Assembly (NCBI GenBank): GCA_025716855.1
Contig: JAIXMQ010000020.1
Span: forward strand, 434,001 to 498,000
Direction: 5' to 3'
Origin: Pilaira anomala
Lineage: Eukaryota > Mucoromycota > Mucoromycetes > Mucorales > Mucoraceae
DNA: 64,000 bases
The first letter of the stretch is position 1; every line of letters starts with the position of its first letter. Shown here in pieces: positions 1-12,598 of the stretch. The notes beneath the pieces were generated by a model. That model saw only the letters and a list, made by a program, of their open reading frames with translations. It was not told where the DNA came from and made no database searches. The position numbers and the translations under genes were made by a program.

Positions 1-2
1 CA

Positions 3-450
3 CTCACACCATCACCACCACCACCACCACCATTGCCTACACAACAACAACAAACCATAAAAAAAGTTGCTGATATTTTACCCGCACAAAACAATAATAA
101 TAATAATAATAGTAGTAGTAGTACAGTAACACCAACAAACAATACAACCTTATCTGCAGCTGAAATATTAAAATCAATGAACATTCAAAACCTTAATTTA
201 TCAGCGCTTCATCAAATGACATCGAATATTCCTAGTCTACAACATTTATCTCCTACGTTTGATTTAGCAAAGACAATGGCAGCTTATATGCAATCCTTGG
301 CTAAATCAGCGAATACAAATGCAGCTTCTTCAACAACAAATTCACCACATGCAATGGATCTCAAATCTATCTTGACACGATTTCCTGCACTTGAAGCATT
401 TATTAAAAAGGATCCAGTTGTACCTAATCCATCCACATCGCCTCAACTGC

Positions 451-484
<34 letters not shown>

Positions 485-486
485 GC

Positions 487-518
<32 letters not shown>

Positions 519-1651
519 GCATCATTACAAAATACAACTACATCACAAACCAATTCCATACCGCAACCACCCCCTTTAGTTTCAGCTGTACCAGGGTCTG
601 ATTTTATACCAAATTTAATCAGTGCAACTGAACCAATTGTGCATACATTGACACCTACCACACCACCAATGTATATCACCTTAATTGATCATATTGCAGT
701 CTGTATTGTCGTACTTGCAAAAACCGAAACCACACCTGAGTATCGTATCATGCGTCGAGTGGATACAGGATTTATTAACGGTACCGTCTTATTAACTGCA
801 GGAGGTATTGAAACCGAGAGCGAGCGAAGCATGATCCTATCATTTGAGATGGAGCGAGTGCGTATGCCTAAAAAGAAATCGCAATTGTTCGGTACTTGGA
901 TCCCACTAAGAAGAGCGCAAGAACTCGCAGCGACCTGTTCGATCCAACATAAACTCGGTCACTTTTTAGAAGACTCGATCGAATCCTATTTTCCAAATCC
1001 TTTACCCATTCAAGTCAATACCAGAAAACCGCATCGAGATAATCGTTTAACCGCTTTGGCTTTAGCCGCTTTAAGATCGGATAACTCGAAATCCAATGGC
1101 TTTATCGTGCCTCCCATCTCACGTCAATCTTCTTCGTCGGGAAGTATGGGCGCGGCTCAGTTACAGGAATTGTTATTGACCCATCCGAATAAAGCCTTGA
1201 AATCAAATGGGTTGAGTAAAGCGCCTTTGTTAGGTCGGTACGAGGATCAAGAACCGAAATCAATACCTATCTCGGCTACGACTACGACTAACAACAACAC
1301 AACGACTTCAACTACCACAACCGCTACAATTGCGAACAACAGTATAAAGAAAAGTAGTAGTATCAGTGGAAAGGAAGAAAGTGATGTAGATATTGTCAAC
1401 AGTAGTGATTCTTCTGTAGCAGCTACTTCTTCAAATGAAGAGGACTCGGATTCTGAAGATCATGATACTGCTTCAAACGATTTAGAGGAAATGATCAGTA
1501 GAGTCACCCATACCAATAAGCAACCACTTCATATTCATCCACGTGATTTACAGAAAAAACGTAAAAGAAGTATAAAAGAAGAAGACAATGATTTAAAACC
1601 AACAAAATCTGTTCGAAAGAAATCAAATTCTTCGGCTGGTAGTAGTCATAG

Positions 1652-1686
<35 letters not shown>

Positions 1687-2050
1687 GCGGTGGTAAATGG
1701 TCTTCTAATAATAATTCAAGTAATATTGGTGCTACAACGACGACGACTACAACTACGAAACCAAATATAATTACTACAGCTGTACCAAGTACGAAAAAAT
1801 CATCTACAATCATTATTAAAAAGTCGGTTACAGGTGGAGGTAAAAAGGCAACAGTAAAGAAAGAAGAAGATGAAATTGATAATGTAGTGGTGGAACATAA
1901 ACCTGTATCAGAACCCTCCGCTGTTAAAACTGAATCTTTGCAATCACCAAAAATAGAAGATGTGCCGGATGATGAAGAACACGCGGATGAAGATGACGAG
2001 GATGAAGATATTGATATTGGCGGTAGTGATTTTGATGATGATCTTCGTTA

Positions 2051-2051
<1 letters not shown>
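3..2051 (+). CDS. APSES/KilA-N-type transcription factor, 5' truncated
   Basis: The reading frame is open from the left edge, so the true start lies outside the window; translation can be read from base 3. About nt 669-1010 encode an APSES-like DNA-binding domain: YRIMRRVDTGFINGT, a spacer, then LFGTWIPLRRAQELA, the G-T-W-x-P-L block typical of the family. Known members (Swi4/Mbp1, StuA, Xbp1) are sequence-specific nuclear regulators of cell cycle or development. The rest is low complexity: an N-terminal Asn/Ser/Thr-rich region, a glutamine tract coded mostly by CAA (about nt 448-518), an alanine tract, basic KKRKR-like clusters that could serve as nuclear localisation signals, and a strongly acidic C-terminus. 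No intron is seen. Family assignment is good; the exact orthologue cannot be named. Confidence 0.75.
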
Positions 2052-2052
<1 letters not shown>

Positions 2053-2088
<36 letters not shown>

Positions 2089-2222
2089 AATAATTATAAA
2101 TACCTACTTGTATACTTGCTTCTTTTTTCTTTCTTTTTTTTTTTTTTAAAAAAAATATATATACATAAATCCTCATTTTTATTTTATTTTAAAATGTACT
2201 TTTTCATGCATGTTACATCATC

Positions 2223-2275
<53 letters not shown>
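2053..2275. repeat. (CA)n microsatellite and long poly-T
   Basis: A CA dinucleotide run of about 35 bases follows the APSES stop codon directly. A T-rich spacer leads to an uninterrupted T run of about 50 bases near 2225-2275. Both lie between two same-strand genes, in the 3' UTR/promoter interval. Homopolymers of this length are common throughout the window. Confidence 0.9.
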
Positions 2276-2277
<2 letters not shown>

Positions 2278-2417
2278 CTTAGTGGCGCGCATAAAAAATT
2301 AAACAATAAATCCCCTCTCCCTCTCTCTTGACTGCAACTAGGAGAGTGTAAATAGATATAAAGGAAAAAAAAAGGATGATTTTTATCTTCTTTCTTTCTT
2401 TTGATATAAAAATAAAA

Positions 2418-3321
2418 ATGATCCCCATCTACTTATTTTTATTGATTATTATTTCCAATTATCAATTAAATGCTTTAGAAGTAAATAATAAAACCGTGGT
2501 TTGTTATGGAGGACCTGATACGTATACAGACGTTGACAGATACAATGAAGACGGTAATTGGAACCAAACCTATCATCCTGCTTATCCACAACAAGTCCAC
2601 ATCTCTTGGACTTCTGATGGAATAGCCTTTACAGTTCAATTCACTACAATGAAACCAATACAAAATTCTCGATTATTGTATTGGTCTCACGATGGATTTG
2701 AAGAAGAACAAGTGAATGAAAGTCAGGTACATAAAAAAAAAACTTAGTTAATGCACTCTATTTGTTCCTTACACACAGACTAAAATAATAATTATGCTAT
2801 GCTGTGCAGGATTGGGAATTTATTGATGGCGGAATTGCTCAAACGAGTCGATATATGCATACTTTAATCTCTAAAAAATTAGACCCGGCTACTATTTATG
2901 AATACAAGATTATTACTTTGGATACTGAGAATGAATTACATACTTCTGATATTTATCAAATGCATACACCTGATTTACTTTCTTCTAACCCATTCAAGTT
3001 TATTGCAACAGGAGATATTGTAAGTATCTTATATCCTTTCATCTCCTTTTATACATATATAAATTCTATTTTTACTCAATTTTCTAAAAAAAAAGGGAGT
3101 TGTTAATGCAGTATCAATGCCTTTATTTAAGCAATTAGCGAAATCACACGATTATGAGTTTGTAGCTATTATGGGTGATCAAGCTTATAATTTAGATGAT
3201 TTTAACGGTACAAAGGGTGATGAGTACATGAATTTCGCACAAGAATTTTATGCCAATCTACCTATTCTTACTACAGCCGGAAATCACGAAAGTGCCTATA
3301 ATTTCTCCCATTACAAGCACA

Positions 3322-3357
<36 letters not shown>

Positions 3358-4108
3358 TTTGTATACATCTATATTCATAAAATAACTAAGCTAAACTGTA
3401 TTGGACTATGTATGTACATACAATAGATTTGACCTTTTACCTTATAAACAATCAAATTTTCCAGACGCAATGCAGTATTCGATTGATTATAAAACACTAC
3501 ACTTGATATCATTTGCAACCGAAGTATTTTTTGAAGGTTCCGACGATCAAATTAAAACCTCCCTCAATTGGTTAGAACAAGACTTGATTAAAGCAAGCCG
3601 AAATAGATCATTAAGACCCTGGATTATTGTGATTGGTCATCGACCCCTCTACTGCTCAATTTTATCAAATCCAGATTGTACAGACTATGCTAACCGATTG
3701 AGATTTGGTGTTGACGGTCAATTAGGTTTAGAGACCTTATTAACTAAATACAATGTAGATGTTTATTTGTGCGGTCATAAACATAATTATGAACGTACTT
3801 TTCCCGTAAAAAATGATCAGCTCTTGACTACTTCCTATCATAATTCACCTTCCTTCTTTCAAGTGATTACAGGTAATGCAGGGAATTATGAAGGACCAGA
3901 TCAGTTTGATGATACGAATCCATTACCTGCTTGGTTAGGTCATCGTTTCCAAGGTTACGGATATTCCTCTATTACTGTCTCTACTCATCATTTAGACTTG
4001 CATCATTATGAAACAAATATCGATGGTTCTCTTGGTAGTTTACAAGATCATGTTCGTGTATCGAAAACTACAAGTCATGTCAATAAGCAAAAGATTATAC
4101 CCTCTTAA
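2418..4108 (+). CDS. Secreted purple acid phosphatase (metallophosphoesterase)
   Basis: Four exons: 2418-2726, 2810-3019, 3096-3322, 3427-4108, giving 475 aa; all introns are GT-AG. The start is the second in-frame ATG because it directly opens a hydrophobic signal peptide (MIPIYLFLLIII); an ATG at 2376 would add 14 residues. All five metal-binding motifs of the family are present in order: GDIG (split by intron 2), GDQAY, GNHE, VIGHRP and GHKHNYER. Purple acid phosphatases hold a binuclear Fe-metal centre and hydrolyse phosphate monoesters outside the cell or in the vacuole, usually for phosphate scavenging. An N-terminal fibronectin-like region precedes the catalytic domain, as in plant and fungal forms. 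Several N-x-S/T sites suggest glycosylation. The signal peptide is seen in sequence; secretion is inferred. Confidence 0.93.
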
Positions 4109-4223
4109 AATAGGCGGAGTTGTCTAAATGATTTTATTTATAAAAATAAATTATCCTTCTTTTTTTTTTCCTTCTCTTTTTTTTTTTCCTTTAGTTGAAA
4201 AAAAATAAAAAAAAGTAAAAGAA

Positions 4224-7200
4224 ATGGCTTTATTTGCCAATGCTATCGACTTGAGACTTTGTCAAGACCAAAATAATACAAAGTTAGCCTCTGTTAACTT
4301 TGTCGCGTCTTCACGTGTATCAGAAGCTTTAGCTCAGTCAGGTCATTTAGCCCTTAGTGCTCCTTCACAAATTATGGGTCAGTTTCAGTTTTTAAAAGTA
4401 AGTGTCCCCCCCCCCTTTTTTTTTTTTAAAAAAAAAAACTGTTTGACTTAATCTTTCTTTTTTTCATAAACAGACTTTAATTCATCCCAATCTTTGTGAA
4501 TATGTTGAAATTCATCGAGGAAAGCATGGTAATGAAATAAAGCATCTATTGCATAATTTTTATTTTATTTTTTTTAGAAACTGAAAAAAAAAACCCCCCT
4601 TTAGATCGATTATTTGTTGTTTCTGAATATTACGATTCTTCTCTTCAAAAAGCTCGTAACCTTGATTCAAATCATCCACCTGATATAAGGTAAAGATAAT
4701 GTTTTTATTTTTACCTTTTTTTTTTTTTGCCTTCTTTAGTTACTCTTTTTTTTTTTTTGTGCTTTAGTCTTTCCGTACTACGACAATGGGCATTTGAAAT
4801 ACTCTCGGCATTACAATTCCTTTCAGACAACGGAATCATTCATGCCGCATTATCTCCTACTAATATTATGCTAGATACCAAAGTAAGTCAATTTTTATAT
4901 ATGTGTTTGAGACAAAGTTTTTTTAATTCATATTATAAAAAATCTATCTAGAATCATATCAAATTGTTTGGATATGGATTATATTATATGACAAGTGGAG
5001 GTAGAGATGTGGATTTTCCTATTGGATACCCACCTTACTTGGCACCCGAATGTCTTGAAGGTAAATCTGGAGATAAAAGAGATATATGGGCATTAGGTAT
5101 CATCTTGGTAGAACAATATACACGTAATTCATTTTGGACTACGAGCGATCTCGGTTTAATTTTCGATTCACTCATGACTTTAAAGGAATGGCATACAGAG
5201 AATCCAACAAAAAGTGTTTGGGAACATGATGAAATTAGCTCACTCGATATCAATAAATCCATATTAGCATTTTTACAAGGAAAGCAAGAAAATGAAAATG
5301 AGGAATTACGATTATTTCGACAATTTATTACAAGTTGTTTGGATTTAGATGAAATCAATCGAATGGATATAACACAAGCGCTTTCAAATGATTTTTTTGA
5401 TAAAAATAGTCTAGTTTCAATAGAATCTGTGGATTGGGTAAAAGGTCCTATTTTGGCTTCAGATATTGTTGAACCAGAAACGATTGATTCAAAAAATAGT
5501 GCAAGCCAAAAAGATATACATGGTGTCTTAAGAGGATTACCGACATCTCAAATTTATAATTTATGGAAATTAGCTGGTGGTGATGTCGAATTAGATTTAG
5601 TGAAACGTGGTGTATTTTTATCTACACCTGTCATTAAACGATTACCCCGTGTTTGTTTGATGCCAGATGGTACAGAGATTGGAGATAAAGTAAACGATAC
5701 TGCACAACTTTATTCTGACGCAATTTATGTACTTGGATTTAAAGAATTATATCAAAGATTAGAAGATGGTAGTAAAAAAGTAGCTGCTTCTGATAAATTT
5801 GAATGGGATACAGATTATTTCATGTTGGTAGATGAAAATGATGTAAATTTCTTATTAGAGGATGAAGAACAACTAGATCCAACTGAAGCATTTGAAAGTT
5901 TAGATGATTCAGATGAAAACGACTTGTTGTTTTCAGATGATTTAGTCTCATCTCCTGCTTCTGAGTTACCTGTACCCACTACACCTTCTTCTTCTTCAAG
6001 ATCTTTAAGTCGTACTGTATCTGTCACAGGCATGGGTAGATCTCGTTCTACTTCTTCCATCTCTATGAACAGTACGACTTCTTTACCGCCACAACCTAGT
6101 GTACCCAAGTTACCCTTATTCTTGCGAGAACAGGATATTAATTATCAATACTATCGTCAAACACTATTCTCAGAGTTATTACGTCAATACCCAGCTTCTC
6201 GTAAAGAAATTTTACATCATGCTAAAGTCGACATTCCACCACTATTGCGAGGAAAGATATGGGCTGCTGTATTAGGTGTACGAGGTGATTTGGATTATGC
6301 CTATGATAAAATTAATAAATGTACAGATATGGGCGCAGATAGACAGGTAAGCTAAAGAGTAGAAACAAAGTGCCTCAATTGGCTCATTTTCTGATATATA
6401 TGTATATACATATATATATATATAAAGATTGAGGTAGATGTTCCACGATGTCATCAATACAATCAACTATTAGCCTCTTCAACAGGACACGAAAAACTAC
6501 GTCGATTATTAAAATCCTGGGTATCTGCCAACAAAAACCTAGTATACTGGCAAGGTCTTGATTCATTATGTGCACCATTTTTAACCTTGAATTTCAATGA
6601 TGAAGCGATCGCATTTGCCTGTTTACAGAAATTTATACCTAAATTCCTCAATAATTTCTTTTTATCGGACAATACGCCTGTGCTGCAAGAATATCTGGCT
6701 GTCTTTCGACATTTATTAAGCTTCCATGATCCCGAATTATCAAGTCATTTAGATACCATTGGTTTCATGCCGGATCTTTATGCTATTCCATGGTTTTTAA
6801 CCTTATTTACACGTAAGTTTATAAGAAATAAATTATGTTTTTTTTTTCTTTATTAAAAAAATATGTTTTATATAGATGTTTTCCCTTTGGACAAAATATA
6901 TCACTTGTGGGACAAGTTGTTGGTTGGTCCTTCCTCATTACCACTATTTGCAGGTATTGCAATCTTGCGTCAAATTAGAGATACGTTACTAGGTTATGAA
7001 TTCAATGACTGTATCGTCTTGTTTTCAGATAGCTTTCCCAAAGTAGATATTGAAAAATGTGTGCAGAGCGCGTTGAATATGTGTAAGGTAACACCGCCTA
7101 GTATTTCTGCTCGTGTTCACGGTCCTGACCCTGACACCTCTGACTCTATGCAAGACAAGAAAGAGGTAAATGATAATATTAATGTAACTTACTTGTAAGC

Positions 7201-7764
7201 CTAATAAATTTTTTTTTTTAAAAAGCCTCAATTAAAACAATGGTGGGATGAACATGTGTCAATAGAAACAAAAAAAATCGAATTAGCTCCACGAATCAGC
7301 ATCAAAGATATTCCAAAGATCCTTCCTTATTCGCTTATATTAGATATTCGAGCTGAAACAGAGTATGTGAATGGACATGCCCCTTCATCTATGAACGTTG
7401 TAGCGTCTCAGTTATCTAGTTATGCCAACATTTTAAAGAAATTGAATCGTAAATACCATATTGTTATTGCAAACGAAGGTGGACCTGAGGTAATATATAT
7501 ACATATATACATAAGAATGTAGTAGAAAAGAATCAACTAATTTATATGTATTAGTTTGCTTCTGATCTTGTCAGGCATAATTTCCCTCGAACTGCGTTAT
7601 TGCAAGGCGGTATTGAAGCTTTTGAAACCATAAAAGATTCATCAGCACATTTATGCGCTTGTCGCCCTCAAAAGCAAACTACAGCAGGATTAAAAGGAAA
7701 AGGTTCCGAACCTCCCTTTGTTATGTGGCGATGTAAAGCAGCTCCTTCATTAAAAAAGAAATAA
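4224..7764 (+). CDS. TBCK: TBCK-like protein: pseudokinase, TBC Rab-GAP and rhodanese-like domains
   Basis: Nine exons (4224-4397, 4474-4528, 4578-4689, 4768-4882, 4952-6346, 6428-6812, 6876-7165, 7226-7489, 7555-7764) give 999 aa, against about 890 in human TBCK. The N-terminal kinase-like domain has [11 protein letters not shown] where an active kinase has HRD, and FGYGLYY where DFG is expected, so it should be a pseudokinase; [10 protein letters not shown] is the TBCK-like activation-segment block. The TBC domain keeps both catalytic fingers: the Arg in IEVDVPR and the Gln in YWQG. The C-terminal rhodanese-like domain reads VIANEGGPE where the active-site Cys loop would be, so it is probably not a sulfurtransferase. 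A serine-rich acidic insert lies between kinase and TBC domains. In animals TBCK acts on endosomal traffic and mTOR signalling; its role in this fungus is inferred. Confidence 0.93.
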
Positions 7765-7864
7765 AATAAAAAAATCCTCAACTCCCCCATTTATTTATTT
7801 GCATGCAAATATGTAATATGTTTTTTTTTTTTTTATTTTATTTTTCAAGTAAAAAGTTGTATAT

Positions 7865-9218
7865 TTACAAGGCAGTACCTCTTTCGAGATTTTCGCGAAT
7901 TTCTTTTGTATACTTGTCGTAAAATCTTGCAATCTTTTGGTTAAAGACACGATTCTTTTCGTTAATCCAGGAGATATCATCACTTTCTTCCTTACGGTCG
8001 CGAGATCTGGTTTCACGTTGAATGATTCTATACAAATCAAAACAGAAATATTAGTAACAAGATCGTAAAAATCATTGTTTAAAACATACTGTTTCTTAGT
8101 TTCTGCAGCTAATCTGTTCACAGCTTCTTCTGAGGGTTTATCATCGAGTCTTGCATAATCTAAACTATTGGCCATAGCTGAAATATCAGAAGGATCTTCT
8201 CCATTACGAATAGCCCGTTCAATATCTGCAAGTTTCTTTTCGGAATAAGCTGACATATCTGGTTTAAATTCTGACATGAGACGAATATATTTTTTATGTG
8301 CAGCTTGTGAATGGTCTATTATCGAAAGAAAAATAATGAGCCTTTTTTTTTTTTATATAGAAAAGTATTGTGAATGCAATCGTTTTTTTTTTGTCAGTTT
8401 TTACCTGTAAATCCATTATTGGCCATTTTAGCTTTTTTAGCCATCTTCTTTTCCCAAGCAGCAGCAGATTCAGCAGAGTATTTCCAAAACTGTTTACGCT
8501 CATAATCCTCTCCTGCATCTTGTGCTTCTTGTTTTTCCAATAATTTTAAAGCTTCTGCCTTCTTTCTTTCATTCTTTACTTCCAGCTTGGGGTTTTCTTT
8601 TGTTCGTTGAAATTCAAGGTTACGATCTTTACGATTGCCTTGTTCAACTTCGGTTGCCTACAAGTAATTTATATATTTAGTCTTTTTTTTTCTTTACACT
8701 AAAGATTCATTCTCTCTCTCCTTTTTTTTTCTACATACTCTACGTCGTTTAAGTTCTTTTAATTTTGCCATTTTATCAGCAAGAGAGCTACCAGTTGATT
8801 CTTCATATTTACGTTTAGATGCGGTTGAAGATTGTTCTTCTTGCTCTGGTTCTGTCTCTTTTGTAATTGTTTCAGTTGCAGATGATTGTTCTTGCTTAGA
8901 TTCAACATCTTCTGTAGTCAAGGATTGTTCTGCTTGGGTTGACTCAATCTCTTTCGTACTTGGTGTTTGTTCTTTTTGCTTTTGTTTAATATCTTTTGTG
9001 GTCGATGCTGGTTCTTCAATATTTGGTTCAATCTTTGTTGTGATCGTTTCGGTCATTATTACATCCGTAGTATTTTCATCGTTCGTACTGTTTTGAATTG
9101 AAGATTCTGTTCGCAAAGTCTCTTTCACTTCTTTAACAGTAGCATCTTGTGTTACTTTGGCAGTAGTCTTTACTAATCTATCTTTTTTTGTTGCTCTTGT
9201 TGATTTTCTAGGCGGCAT
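7865..9218 (-). CDS. SYF2: Pre-mRNA-splicing factor SYF2
   Basis: Four exons on the minus strand (9218-8739, 8657-8405, 8315-8090, 8027-7865) give 373 aa. The C-terminus, with [19 protein letters not shown] and ending ENLERGTAL, is the signature of SYF2, a component of the Prp19/NineTeen complex found in activated spliceosomes. The middle keeps [10 protein letters not shown] and the [14 protein letters not shown] block. The N-terminal exon is unusual: after [12 protein letters not shown] it is a long Glu/Thr/Ser-rich repetitive stretch with recurring short TxxxxS/E-QEEQS-like units, which makes this protein longer than human SYF2 (about 243 aa). The gene is tail-to-tail with TBCK, about 100 bp apart. 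The start is the first ATG of the long first exon. Confidence 0.92.
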
Positions 9219-10976
9219 ATTTTTAAATATTTAAAGTGAAAAGCAAACTAAAGGGAGACAAAAAAAAAAAAAATCTTTTTGCCTTCCCTTTTATTTGAGA
9301 AAAAAAAAACAATGGCGTCATCAAAATATACATTGATACGTGTATGGATGATAATTATGGCAACCTATTCTTTCCCTTTTTCTCTAACAAACTCCATTTA
9401 AATAGTGCCTAGTTCTTATAGGACTAATCCCACAGAACGCAAGGTTTGAAGGCTATCAGGATGGACCTGTTATATTTGGTACAAGCTGCGCGAAACACCG
9501 TCTGCCTTTTGTTCAATATGACTAAGGACTATTTGAAGACATTGATAGCAATATTAAGCTTTAATGTGTTATCAAATCAGATGCATATCTGATCAAAAGA
9601 AGCCAAGTAGAATTTATGTCTTTATAAATGCTCAATTGGAATAGCACTGACAACGGTGTTGTGCTTTTGGGGCAATAGGGTTGTACATAGGGTTGGCAGA
9701 AAGTCCATGGTCCAATGGTCGAAACAGTAGTATACCCAAAATCTTAAACGAAGAGGCACCGAACAACATACTTGATTTCTTTAATATGAGTTTACTTCTA
9801 CAGTTTTTCTCTTAGAAACTAAGGCTTTGCATAAAATTTAGTTTATTTGAAAAAAGCTCGCTAACTAATAACTTTCGTCACTTAATAATCCATATTGACG
9901 GTTTGCAGTACTTATCAATTAGTTAAATCCAAAATACTCTTCCTTTCAATACTGGGAGAAATTAACTTTTCCTTGGCATATTATGGTTATGATATTGCTC
10001 ATTTTTAACTGGTTTTTCAGATAGGTAACTTTTTTCCTCGTACCTACCCTAATATGTATAAAATGGACAGTTGATTCTACCATTATTTTTCCATTTCTTT
10101 TCGAGCTTCGTCTGTTAATTGCGAATGTTTCTATACGCTCCATTTTTTACATATTTAAAGTGGACTACTGTTGCAGTAAAACAGGCAATAGGTCCTTCAA
10201 AATTGTTTTCGACAGTAAGCTCTTTTAAAGTTCTAACTTTAACAACTTTGGTAGCGTTTTTTGGAATAGAAGGTAACAATTCAGAGCTTTTAAAAAGTTC
10301 AGTAGTTATTCATTTTATTATAATAATTAGAAAAGAACGACAGTTCTTTTGACTCAAGTTTTTGAACTTTTGATTCAGGGACCATGAGGTTGATTTTCTA
10401 CTGCTGCTTTAACTATCGACTACGGACTTTCTGTCAGCCCTATGTACAACCCGTTGCCCCAAAAGCATAACCTCGTTGTCCCTAAGAAAATCGATAAATA
10501 TATGATATCCTGTATCATGAAAAGTAATATCCCCTCCTTTTTTTTTGCAATAGTTAGCAAAAAAAAAAAAAAAAAAAAAAAAAAACTCAATTTACCAACT
10601 GCTTTCACTAAGATATAATACTCTTTATAGTTTCATTATTGATAGCGTCCTAGCCGAACATGTATAGCCGGAATAAGTCTAACTGTACATCAATAGCACT
10701 ATTTTCATACAACACGCTTTTATTTTACAATACTGCTACTACTATCGGGATGTTTATTACCTGAAGATTACGTTGTTTGCTTCGATTTTTAGATTAGCTT
10801 AGTCCGAGAAGAAATAAAACAACCTTATTGGTCACTGACACACATACATATAACAAAAAAAAAAAAAAAAAGAAAAACGGGCTGAAAAAATAGAACCATA
10901 AAGCATACTATTTATTATTCATATAAGAAAAAAGAAAGAAAGAGAGTGTTTACTATCAAGAAATTCCTTGTCATTC
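9219..10976. other. Intergenic region with inverted-repeat arms
   Basis: About 1.75 kb without a convincing gene. Short open frames at 9946-10143 (minus) and 10119-10352 (plus) have no recognisable domain. The main structure is a pair of inverted arms listed separately. Poly-A/T runs occur at 10558-10585 and 10855-10872. Confidence 0.6.
9648..10480. repeat. Imperfect inverted arms, probable decayed DNA transposon or MITE
   Basis: The segment 9648-9706 (TGACAACGG...GCTTTTGGGGCAA...GTTGTACATAGGG...AGAAAGTCC) recurs as its reverse complement at 10424-10480 with a few mismatches. Weaker similarity continues inward, for example the cAGTAGTA-type block. The arms enclose about 720 bp of unrecognised sequence. 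Arms at both ends of non-coding DNA fit a non-autonomous transposon. No clear target-site duplication was found, so the boundaries are approximate. Confidence 0.6.
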
Positions 10977-11816
10977 CTAAGGAGGAGAAATATCAGGGAC
11001 GACAACAGAAAACTTGCTACGCTTATTGTTATTTATGTACTCAGATATCCTGACTTGACCACCACAAACAAATTTTTTTAATGATAAACAATGCGCCTCC
11101 AAGGCTTCGATAGTACGAACAGTAATCATATTGCTTTGAAAAATATTGCTAGGTAATGTCACCACCAATGTATTCAATTCTATGCAGCTTTTCGCAATTG
11201 TCATCATCGACCTATCTGATAAGCACCCACATTGCTCTAATCGTAACACCTGCAGGCTAGGGCAATACTGAACAATATTCTCTACTTGACTATCTGTCAC
11301 TTGGCAGTCATGCAGGCAAAAAACTCTCAAATATATGCGATTTTTTTGTCGAATGGAGGAAGCCACGGATTCTAAAGTAACTGGCGTACATTGGTACAAG
11401 TGTAATTCGGATAAACCTTGGTCTAGTTGAGCTTGCAGGAAGTGTTCAAATGAGAGGTCCTTAATTAAGATATTAATTCGCAGTAAAGATAAAATTTCTA
11501 GCTTTAAATTTGAAAGACTGAAAAATATACCCTTTGGTATGTTCTGGTAACTATATCCGTCTTCTTCTTCACGCATATGAAGTGCTAAACCGGCGATCCA
11601 ATCTTTATAGGGGTAACTTGGTGAAGGTAAGGAAAGTGTTGTAGAAAGTCGATCTAATGATTTGACTGTAGTTATGTAAGGCATATGCCATAATTGTGAA
11701 AGGGCGTGAGGTGAAATAAGACGACAAGTTGTGCTGAGATTATAGAGTACTGACTTATCCGCATAGTATCGTATAATGATGAGTAAAATATCCAATGGTA
11801 ATGATAATTTGTTCAT
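10977..11816 (-). CDS. F-box / leucine-rich-repeat protein
   Basis: A single-exon 279-aa protein. The N-terminus (LPLDILLIIIRYYADKSVLYNLS) looks like a short F-box: Leu-Pro followed by a hydrophobic helix and a Leu/Cys-containing second helix. It is followed by leucine-rich repeats of the cysteine-containing type, for example CPSLQVLRLEQCGCLSD and CIELNTLVV. F-box/LRR proteins bind Skp1 in SCF ubiquitin ligases and pick substrates through the repeats; the substrate here cannot be told. Mucoralean genomes carry many such genes. The C-terminal tail is basic and lacks repeats. Confidence 0.7.
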   Translation of the reverse strand: MNKLSLPLDILLIIIRYYADKSVLYNLSTTCRLISPHALSQLWHMPYITTVKSLDRLSTTLSLPSPSYPYKDWIAGLALHMREEEDGYSYQNIPKGIFFSLSNLKLEILSLLRINILIKDLSFEHFLQAQLDQGLSELHLYQCTPVTLESVASSIRQKNRIYLRVFCLHDCQVTDSQVENIVQYCPSLQVLRLEQCGCLSDRSMMTIAKSCIELNTLVVTLPSNIFQSNMITVRTIEALEAHCLSLKKFVCGGQVRISEYINNNKRSKFSVVVPDISPP

Positions 11817-11836
11817 ATCTATTCTATTTAATTAAA

Positions 11837-12443
11837 ATGAGGTTACTAATGAACTCTCAAGCTACAATCAAATGGGAGAAGGATAAAAGGATCGGGTAGA
11901 GGCTAGTTTATAAGAACACTTAAAAGAGGAAAAAGGGAAAAGGGATTAGATAATTCTACCGTTTTATATGTAGTAGACTGTATAGTAAAAGTAAAAATAA
12001 AAAGTCGTAACTCCATAGGTTTTTTTTTTTCATTTACCACGTTTTTTTTTCTTTTTCTTTTTATACAACAGATAAAAAAAACAAAACAAAACAAAACAAA
12101 GAGTTCAAAATAAGAAAAAGATCGGAGCATATGGTTTCGATTTTGAGGAAACAATCGATTTTTGTAAATTAGAGCGTAAAATAGATTTAAGGAACGGAAA
12201 CCGGGAACTAGAACAAGTGTATGTACTCCCTGATCGGATCTGTATACTAGAAAAGGAAGCTTCAGGTAATGTAGATATACAGCTCACAATGAAAAAAAAA
12301 AAAAAATAGAATTAGGGATTACAGATGTTACTTATTTCATGTAACATACTAATGCAGTGTCCAACCAATATATTTTCTTGTGTATGGTTAATATGCGCCA
12401 TATGGGAACACGAACATCATGATCAAAGCGATGGAAGGACAGC
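11837..12443 (+). other. Possible small unrecognised plus-strand gene
   Basis: The interval between the F-box start and the next minus-strand gene has coding-like stretches on plus. Bases 12121-12258 read in one frame as a charged protein segment (GAYGFDFEETIDFCKLERK...EQVYVLPDRICILEKE) followed by a plausible GTAATG donor. A later frame ends near 12443 with a stretch rich in His/Glu/Trp. An ATG at 11837 opens a short frame (MRLLMNSQATIKWEKDKR). I could not join these into one consistent exon model, so this may be a small spliced gene or a remnant. Confidence 0.22.
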
Positions 12444-12598
12444 TATACATTGAAACCCATCACTTTTTGTTTTTAATAAATAAGTGTAACTCTAGAACAT
12501 TTTTTGTTTTTGTTTTGTTTTTTAATTTTTTTATTATTTACTTTAGGTTACAATCATTTACAATAATAATAAAAAAAATTTATAGAAATATACAGAAA

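Noticed and set aside
391..679. Open frames in other phases across the CAA/Gln tract
   Set aside because: Poly-Asn and poly-Cys readings of the same repeat on either strand are shadows of the APSES gene.
1960..2277. Open frame through the CA repeat and poly-T (poly-Phe)
   Set aside because: It translates microsatellite and homopolymer sequence; no domain or start context.
5035..6108. Minus-strand open frames inside TBCK
   Set aside because: Antisense shadows of a well-supported plus-strand gene.
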